Shown here in pieces: positions 1-4,461 of a stretch of DNA of 6,029 bases. The DNA is from Pseudomonadota bacterium (GTDB taxonomy: Bacteria > Pseudomonadota > Gammaproteobacteria > Burkholderiales > Ferrovaceae). Under the pieces are notes generated by a model that saw only the letters and a program-made list of their open reading frames with translations, was not told where the DNA came from and ran no database searches. A program made the position numbers and the translations under genes. How positions within the stretch are numbered: position 1 is the stretch's first letter; the number at the start of each line of letters is the position of its first letter. The stretch lies in the NCBI GenBank assembly GCA_021828745.1, contig JAJZDE010000078.1, positions 1 through 6,029 of the forward strand, given 5' to 3'.

Positions 1-137
1 GGGGTATAGCCGTTGGCATCGCATGCCAGGATCAGGATGGCTGCTACTTCAGGAGCTTGCTCAAACGAGTTGAGGTGCTTTTGCAGTGCACTGACCTGGG
101 TTGACGGTTCAAAAACGAATGAGGTGTGAAGAGGCAT
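1..137 (-). CDS. N-terminal fragment of a possible FIST-domain sensory protein
   Basis: The gene starts at the ATG at 137-135 and runs off the left edge, leaving 45 complete codons. The peptide begins MPLHTSFVFEPSTQ and continues with a helix-like stretch (SALQKHLNSFEQAPEVA) and a hydrophobic strand ending ILILACDANGYT. I read this as the beginning of a FIST_N domain, a ligand-binding sensory domain of bacterial signalling proteins whose members begin with a similar helix and then a strand followed by CD-N-type residues. This rests on recall of the family and on only 45 residues, so it is tentative; it could be another alpha/beta protein. No signal peptide is visible, which suggests a cytoplasmic protein. 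It follows tonB by 83 bases on the same strand and may be read through from it. No strong Shine-Dalgarno precedes the ATG. A second ATG at 145 is out of frame and opens only 33 codons, so I did not choose it. Confidence 0.5.
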   Translation of the reverse strand, partial: MPLHTSFVFEPSTQVSALQKHLNSFEQAPEVAAILILACDANGYT

Positions 138-220
138 GGCGCCATGATAACTGAAAGAATTTGATATTGGGAGAGGGGGTAAAGGGGAAAGAGGGGTAAA
201 AGTTGGGCAGGTAGATGCCG
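138..220. other. tonB to downstream gene spacer with purine/pyrimidine-biased tract
   Basis: This is the only gap above 25 bases in the window. On the minus (coding) strand it is strongly pyrimidine-rich (runs of C and T between about 207 and 165), followed by an A+T-richer stretch (ATATCAAATTCTTT) just before the next gene. I see no hairpin followed by a T run that would act as an intrinsic terminator for the tonB operon, and no convincing -35/-10 pair. Read-through into the downstream gene is therefore possible. Confidence 0.6.
169..207 (+). other. Putative G-quadruplex-forming tract
   Basis: The plus strand has G runs at 169-171 (3), 175-179 (5), 184-187 (4) and 193-196 (4), separated by loops AGA, TAAA and AAAGA. 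This fits the usual pattern of four runs of at least three G with loops of 1-7 bases. A fifth run lies at 205-207 after an 8-base loop. Because all genes are on the minus strand, the G runs are on the template strand; the mRNA carries C runs and could not itself form the quadruplex. Folding is inferred from the pattern only. Confidence 0.45.
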
Positions 221-967
221 TCATTGCACGGATATTTGGAGATTCAGATCCTGAACCGAGTCGATCGGATGACCGTCCTTGATGGCAGGAAAAAACCGCC
301 ATTGTTGCAATGTTTCCAGAAGCAGGCGATTGAGGCGGGGGTTTTGGGTGGGATGCAGCAATTCCACGGTGACGGTGCCGTCCTTGCTGATATGGAAACG
401 TACCAGGGCTGCCTCTTTCAGGGCCGAGGCGCGCAATTCGTCAGGAATGACCGGGAGTGGATGAACCAGCGCACGGGCTGCCCGGACTTCGCTGGCCCCT
501 TGTCCATGGGGGCCTGTGGGGGGAGGCGCATTGGGTGAAGGGGTAGGGAGCGGCGGAGAGGCGCCAGGTGGCGTGGGGGTTGAAACAGGCGTATTGGCCG
601 CCGGGGTGGACGGTGCAACTGGTGCGGTTGGAGGAGGTGTCGGGGTGGGTTCTGCCAAATGAGGCATGGGGGGAGGACTGGAGGGAGTGCTGGGCATGGG
701 CGCATGCAAGGTTTGGGGCACAATGGGGGTGGATTTGACTGCAGGCGCCGGGGGAGGGCCGGCATGGGCCTCATGGGCGGCGGGCAGTTCAATGATCTGT
801 GCATCTACGGGTGGAGGGGGCGGAATTCTCTTGGCAGGAGGAGCCAGCCACTGGGTGAGCAGTTGTAGACCAAGGAGACAGAGGACCAGGGCAAGGGGAA
901 GAGTGACCGGCAACCTGGGCCAGAAGCCATCGTTCAGGGTCAGTAGGGCCGGTGGCTCAGTCCGCAT
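221..967 (-). CDS. tonB: TonB-family energy transducer
   Basis: This 248-residue periplasm-spanning protein should carry energy from ExbB/ExbD to the outer-membrane receptor encoded upstream. Residues 1-17 are cytoplasmic and 18-41 form one transmembrane segment (LPLALVLCLLGLQLL). Residues 43-155 are a proline-rich spacer with 42 prolines in 113 residues, mixed with Ala, Thr and Ser rather than the Glu-Pro/Lys-Pro repeats of E. coli TonB. The C-terminal TonB domain spans about 168-248: IPDELR, then VRFHISKDGTVTVELL, then a helix ending in the hallmark LQQWRFFPA (Trp223-Arg224), then the final strand LNLQISV. The length matches E. coli TonB (239 residues). The transmembrane segment lacks the conserved His of the Ser-x3-His signature. 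The ATG at 967 lies 11 bases inside exbD without a clear Shine-Dalgarno, so translation is probably coupled to exbD. Family assignment is firm; which receptors it serves is inferred from context. Confidence 0.9.
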   Translation of the reverse strand: MRTEPPALLTLNDGFWPRLPVTLPLALVLCLLGLQLLTQWLAPPAKRIPPPPPVDAQIIELPAAHEAHAGPPPAPAVKSTPIVPQTLHAPMPSTPSSPPPMPHLAEPTPTPPPTAPVAPSTPAANTPVSTPTPPGASPPLPTPSPNAPPPTGPHGQGASEVRAARALVHPLPVIPDELRASALKEAALVRFHISKDGTVTVELLHPTQNPRLNRLLLETLQQWRFFPAIKDGHPIDSVQDLNLQISVQ

Positions 968-1364
968 GTTTCACGGCGATCAGAAAATGCTGTACGCCAA
1001 CGCCACGGGCGCGCAACATGGCCTGGACGGTAATGCCGTTGGGCGCCTGGCTGTCGGCGGCCACGATAAGGTCGGTTTGGTCAGAATTCCCCATTTTTTG
1101 TTTCAGCACGTTTCCCAAGGTTTCCAGTGTGACGGGGGTTTTGTCGATCAGAATCTGGCTTTGGGCCGTAATGGTCAGGGTGATGGGGTGCTTGGCCTGG
1201 AGGGGGGCCGCATGCCCCTGTGGCAAATTGACCGGCAGCGAGTGGAGGTTTTGCATGGACAGCGAAGCCAGCATGAACGTGGCCAACAGGAAGAACATCA
1301 CATCGATCATGGGGATGATTTCGATGCGGCCCCGACGGTAACTGCGACGAGGACGGAGTTTCAT
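957..1364 (-). CDS. exbD: ExbD-family proton-channel subunit
   Basis: This 135-residue inner-membrane protein is the small subunit of the ExbB-ExbD motor that powers TonB. The basic N terminus (MKLRPRRSYRRGR) is cytoplasmic. A single transmembrane helix spans about residues 17-38 and contains PMIDVMFFLL, with Asp21 at the position of the essential protonatable Asp25 of E. coli ExbD. VNLPQG (45-50) matches the conserved V-x-L-P segment just outside the membrane, and a periplasmic alpha/beta domain (about 60-135) follows, with ITLTIT, ILIDKTPV and DLIVAADS strands. The length is close to the E. coli protein (141). The ATG at 1364 overlaps the exbB stop as ATGA and is preceded by AGGA with a 6-base spacer, which fixes this start. 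The frame stays open upstream inside exbB, but that part is out-of-frame exbB sequence. The stop lies 11 bases inside tonB. Confidence 0.95.
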   Translation of the reverse strand: MKLRPRRSYRRGRIEIIPMIDVMFFLLATFMLASLSMQNLHSLPVNLPQGHAAPLQAKHPITLTITAQSQILIDKTPVTLETLGNVLKQKMGNSDQTDLIVAADSQAPNGITVQAMLRARGVGVQHFLIAVKHAD

Positions 1365-2023
1365 GGGGTTTCCTGTTCGGATGCAGGAAATTCGTAACCC
1401 AGGCGGAGATTGTCCAGAAGGTGGGTCCCCAGTCGCTCCATTTCTTCGAGGGCATGGGTTTGTTGACGGGAAAAGTAATTGAATCCGAACAGGGCAATCA
1501 GGGCAATGAATATCCCGACAGCCGTGGCAATCAAGGCTTGTGCCACACCGCCCGTCACGCCGCTGGGATCGACCAGCCCATTGCCTCCGATCAGATTGAA
1601 GGCATGCATCATGCCTGTGATGGTACCCAGCAGTCCCAGCAAGGGCGCAGCCGTGACAATGGTTTCCAGGACCCAGAGTCCTCTTCCCATGCCTTTTTCC
1701 AGGATTTGCGCCTGATCCTGGGCGCGCGATTCGATCCACCAGAGAGGGCGTGTACGGTGGTCCAGGATGTTGCGGCAGAAGCGGCCGTAGTAGTTCCTTT
1801 CTCCTGTACGACGAATTTCTTCATCCAGACTTTCCCAGGTGAACCCGTAGGTGCTGACCAGTTGGTCCAGGGAGCGGGGCAACCGGATGAACCCCCAAAA
1901 GATCCATGCACGATCGAGGAGAATGACCAGTGCCATGAGTGCCAGGAACAACAGGGGATACAGTGTCGGCCCTCCCAGTTGAAGAGCGTGCCAACTTTCG
2001 ATCAGTTCTTGCATGAAATCCAT
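1361..2023 (-). CDS. exbB: ExbB-family (MotA/TolQ/ExbB) proton-channel protein
   Basis: This 220-residue polytopic inner-membrane protein forms the pentameric core of the proton-driven ExbB-ExbD-TonB motor. Transmembrane helix 1 is about residues 20-46 (LYPLLFLALMALVILL), followed by a long cytoplasmic loop. Helix 2 is about 118-145 and carries the family signature TAAPLLGLLGTITGMMHAF. Helix 3 is about 157-184 with GVAQALIATAVGIFIAL. Thr134 and Thr167 align with the pore threonines Thr148 and Thr181 of E. coli ExbB. A charged cytoplasmic tail follows. TolQ is an alternative in the same family, but the neighbouring receptor, exbD and tonB favour ExbB. It begins 14 bases after the receptor stop. 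The start is slightly uncertain: GAGG at 2029-2026 is only 2 bases from the ATG at 2023 and 11 from the in-frame ATG at 2014 (Met4), so either may be used. Confidence 0.94.
   Translation of the reverse strand: MDFMQELIESWHALQLGGPTLYPLLFLALMALVILLDRAWIFWGFIRLPRSLDQLVSTYGFTWESLDEEIRRTGERNYYGRFCRNILDHRTRPLWWIESRAQDQAQILEKGMGRGLWVLETIVTAAPLLGLLGTITGMMHAFNLIGGNGLVDPSGVTGGVAQALIATAVGIFIALIALFGFNYFSRQQTHALEEMERLGTHLLDNLRLGYEFPASEQETP
1365..1374 (-). promoter_or_regulatory. Shine-Dalgarno site of exbD
   Basis: On the minus strand AGGA (1374-1371) is followed by six bases and the exbD ATG at 1364. It lies within the last codons of exbB and supports the start at 1364 over any upstream start in the same open frame. 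Confidence 0.6.
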
Positions 2024-2037
2024 AGCCTCACAGGTCG

Positions 2038-4440
2038 TTACAGGGGTTTGGTGATGCCCAGAAAAATTCCTCGGGGCATGCCGTATTGAGGGGCAACCAC
2101 GCCAATCCCGGAACCATCCCGGATCAGGTAGGTTTGATTGAACAGATTGAGCAGGACCAGACGATATTCCATGGGACCGGTGGAATCAAGAGCGATGGTA
2201 CGACGCACCCCCAAATTGACCACCGTATAGGCGGGCAGGCTGGTGGTATTGGCAAAACCGTTACGCAGTCCGCTCTGGTAGATGAGATCGGCAGACAGGT
2301 GGGTACCTTCCCAATTATAAGCCAAGCCACTGGATGCGGTGAGCGCCTGTTGATGGTCTACATAAACCCAATTGTTGGCAGCATAACTCAATACGGCCGG
2401 AGAAAACAGGTACTGACTCGAACTGATGCCGCGTGCCTGACTGATGGTGCGTGCCAGGTTGGCATAGGAGGAGAAATTTTCGTTCTTGTAGTTGGCCGTG
2501 AATTCGATCCCATAGATAAGGCCCTCGTTGTAATTGAAGGGAGTCATGATCAGGGCAGGCCCAAACTGGCCTTCGTCGAGCAGATTGGTGCTCCGGCTGT
2601 AATAGGTATCCACCCCTACATTGGTCTGGGTATTGAGTTGATGCAGAAGACCGACATCGTAGTAATCGGTGCGTTGCGATTTGACCGGGCTGTTCTGGCC
2701 ATTGGTCGCCAGAGTGGTATTCTGGAACAGTGCCAGCGTACTGGTGCTGACCAGTTCATTGGGTGGCGGGGTGAAATAACGTGAGTACCCCATGTGCCAG
2801 GTGGTTTGTGGAGTCAGGGTATAGACCATTCCGATACGGGGACTCCATTGATTTTCACTGACAAAGGCATTGATCTGATCGAAACGTAATCCGTAATTGA
2901 CCGTCAGGCGATCATTTGCCTTCCATTCGTCCTGGGTGTACAGGGCCCATAAGGTGTTGCCATTGTAGGTGTGGTTGTCTGTAATGGCGTAGGCGGGTCC
3001 CGACACCATACCATTGCCATTGACCGGAAACACGGTAGAGGTGTTGTTGCTGACGATATTTTCCGTCTGGCCGTAGAAACCGAAACGCACGGTATGAGCC
3101 GGTGTGAGACGCCAGGTGGCATCACTTTGCAGTCCGTTGCTGAGGCTGCTGCGCAGAATGTCCGGAGCGACTCCGTTGAAGGCGAGGTCTCCGGGAATGT
3201 CGGAAAGATATTGGAGACTTGTGGTGCGACTGAAGAGCGAACTTTGATAGTCCAGTTGATCGCTAAGGGAACCCTGTAGGGCCAGGATGGAGAACTGGTT
3301 GGATTCGTTCTGTTGATCGGTCACCGTGGCGGAGTTGTATCCATTCAGACCCATCTGGGGCAGGATTCCGATTTGATTGGGGTCAGGGACTTGACCCGGG
3401 TTGGCGGGAATCTGGAAAGACCCCTTATATCCGCCCAGCATGAGACTGACCTTGGTGGTGGGGTCGAGCAGGTAAGACAGGTAACCAAAACCGCGAAATT
3501 GCTGGGTATTGTCATGAATCGGCGAACCGGGGTTGGGACGTTGAATGCCCAGGCTGTTGCTCAGGTACGAACCCGTGAAGAAATAGGACAGATTGCCGAT
3601 GGAATTACCGTATTCCACACTGGGGTTGAGCGTGCTGAAACTCCCGCCGTAAAGGTCGAATTGCCCCGATCCGTCGTACTGCTGTTTCGTGGTGATGGAG
3701 ACGACTCCCGCTGTGTGATCACCATAGAGAGCGGGGAGAGCGCCGGTCATGAGGTCGATTTGTTGAGCGAAACGGGTGTCGAAGAACTGCCCGAAACCGT
3801 TCATCCCCTCCGGTAGCAGGATGCCGTTGATGCGGTATTGGATATTGGCATGGTCGCCCCGGATATGCAGTTGTCCAAAGGAATCATTGACGACGCCTGG
3901 GGCCTGCAGAAGAACCTGATTGAGAGGGGTATTTTCTCCCTGAGGCAAGTCCTGGATGGCCTGGGCATCGAACCGCGTGACACTGCTTGCGTCCTGAGTG
4001 GAGACCTGAGTGCGGGAACTCCTCTTTTGCGCGCTACTGATCTGAATGGCCAGGGCCTGGGTACTCCCGAGAGTCAGTCGGGTTGCCTGATCGGTGCCGT
4101 CCATCGTGACAATGCCGACGGCATCCTGATAGGGATCCTGGTGGGCTTGCAAACTGTAAGTACCCTGGGGAAGCGAAAGTTGGAACTGGCCCGCGGCATC
4201 ACTGTGCAGGGTGGCCAGTGTCTTGCCGGAATCGTCCTGAACCTGGATTTGAGCCTGGGCAATCGGGTTGCCCAAGCTATCCTCGACCTGCCCTTGTAAC
4301 CTGTTGCCTGGTCCGGCCCAGGCTGGTTGACAACTCAATCCACCCAGCAGGCCCTGACTCAGAGCGAGGGTGCAGGCAATGCGCTTTATGGTCTTTAACA
4401 CTGGACAATGCACTCGCCTATCCCCCGTCCGGAATTTCAT
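2038..4440 (-). CDS. TonB-dependent outer-membrane receptor with N-terminal CarboxypepD_reg-like domain
   Basis: This 800-residue protein should be a 22-strand outer-membrane barrel that imports a scarce ligand using TonB energy. A signal peptide ends near Ala42 (SCQPAWA then GPGN). Residues about 46-127 form a carboxypeptidase-regulatory-like beta-sandwich (LQGQVEDSLGNPIAQAQIQV, then GQFQLSLPQGTYSLQA). The plug spans about 150-253, with LNQVLLQAPGVV, LHIRGDHANIQYRINGILLP and LMTGALPALYGDHTAGVVSI. The rest is the barrel, with strands such as LTVNYGLRFDQI and TTWHMGYSRYFTPPPNELV. The end is PRGIFLGITKPL, so the last residue is Leu rather than the usual Phe/Trp. No clear TonB box is visible. 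The ligand cannot be told from sequence. The ATG at 4440 lies 21 bases after rne with no evident Shine-Dalgarno and gives a long 20-residue pre-hydrophobic region. An in-frame GTG at 4413 (GGGGGA 7 bases upstream) or a GTG at 4401 would give a more ordinary signal peptide. Confidence 0.92.
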   Translation of the reverse strand: MKFRTGDRRVHCPVLKTIKRIACTLALSQGLLGGLSCQPAWAGPGNRLQGQVEDSLGNPIAQAQIQVQDDSGKTLATLHSDAAGQFQLSLPQGTYSLQAHQDPYQDAVGIVTMDGTDQATRLTLGSTQALAIQISSAQKRSSRTQVSTQDASSVTRFDAQAIQDLPQGENTPLNQVLLQAPGVVNDSFGQLHIRGDHANIQYRINGILLPEGMNGFGQFFDTRFAQQIDLMTGALPALYGDHTAGVVSITTKQQYDGSGQFDLYGGSFSTLNPSVEYGNSIGNLSYFFTGSYLSNSLGIQRPNPGSPIHDNTQQFRGFGYLSYLLDPTTKVSLMLGGYKGSFQIPANPGQVPDPNQIGILPQMGLNGYNSATVTDQQNESNQFSILALQGSLSDQLDYQSSLFSRTTSLQYLSDIPGDLAFNGVAPDILRSSLSNGLQSDATWRLTPAHTVRFGFYGQTENIVSNNTSTVFPVNGNGMVSGPAYAITDNHTYNGNTLWALYTQDEWKANDRLTVNYGLRFDQINAFVSENQWSPRIGMVYTLTPQTTWHMGYSRYFTPPPNELVSTSTLALFQNTTLATNGQNSPVKSQRTDYYDVGLLHQLNTQTNVGVDTYYSRSTNLLDEGQFGPALIMTPFNYNEGLIYGIEFTANYKNENFSSYANLARTISQARGISSSQYLFSPAVLSYAANNWVYVDHQQALTASSGLAYNWEGTHLSADLIYQSGLRNGFANTTSLPAYTVVNLGVRRTIALDSTGPMEYRLVLLNLFNQTYLIRDGSGIGVVAPQYGMPRGIFLGITKPL

Positions 4441-4461
4441 CCGAACAGGGGATGGTCGGGT
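4414..4461 (-). promoter_or_regulatory. rne to receptor junction and receptor translation-start region
   Basis: The 21 bases between the rne stop and the first receptor ATG (4440) contain no recognisable Shine-Dalgarno, Fur box or promoter; the sequence is C-rich and ends CTGTTCGG. Downstream of that ATG, GGGGGA at 4426-4421 sits 7 bases before an in-frame GTG at 4413 and could be the real ribosome-binding site. Any promoter specific to the receptor operon would have to lie inside the 3' part of rne, where I could not identify one. Confidence 0.35.

Noticed and set aside
600..760. Further G-rich runs on the plus strand opposite the tonB proline-rich region
   Set aside because: They follow directly from the CCN proline codons, so no separate structural signal needs to be invoked.
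666..1397. Long plus-strand open frames opposite tonB and exbD, and similar ones opposite exbB, the receptor and rne
   Set aside because: They are composition-driven shadows: Gly/Arg-rich or irregular proteins without recognisable domains, opposite genes whose families are clear.
1365..1739. Upstream extension of the exbD frame to a longer 260-residue protein
   Set aside because: The extra residues are exbB read in another frame, without membrane or ExbD character. The ATG at 1364 has a good Shine-Dalgarno and the typical ExbD N terminus.
4320..4340. Possible lipobox in the receptor signal peptide (LSC near residue 37)
   Set aside because: The residues before Cys (Gly-Leu-Ser) do not fit a lipobox with Leu at -3, and PAWA followed by Gly fits ordinary signal peptidase I cleavage.
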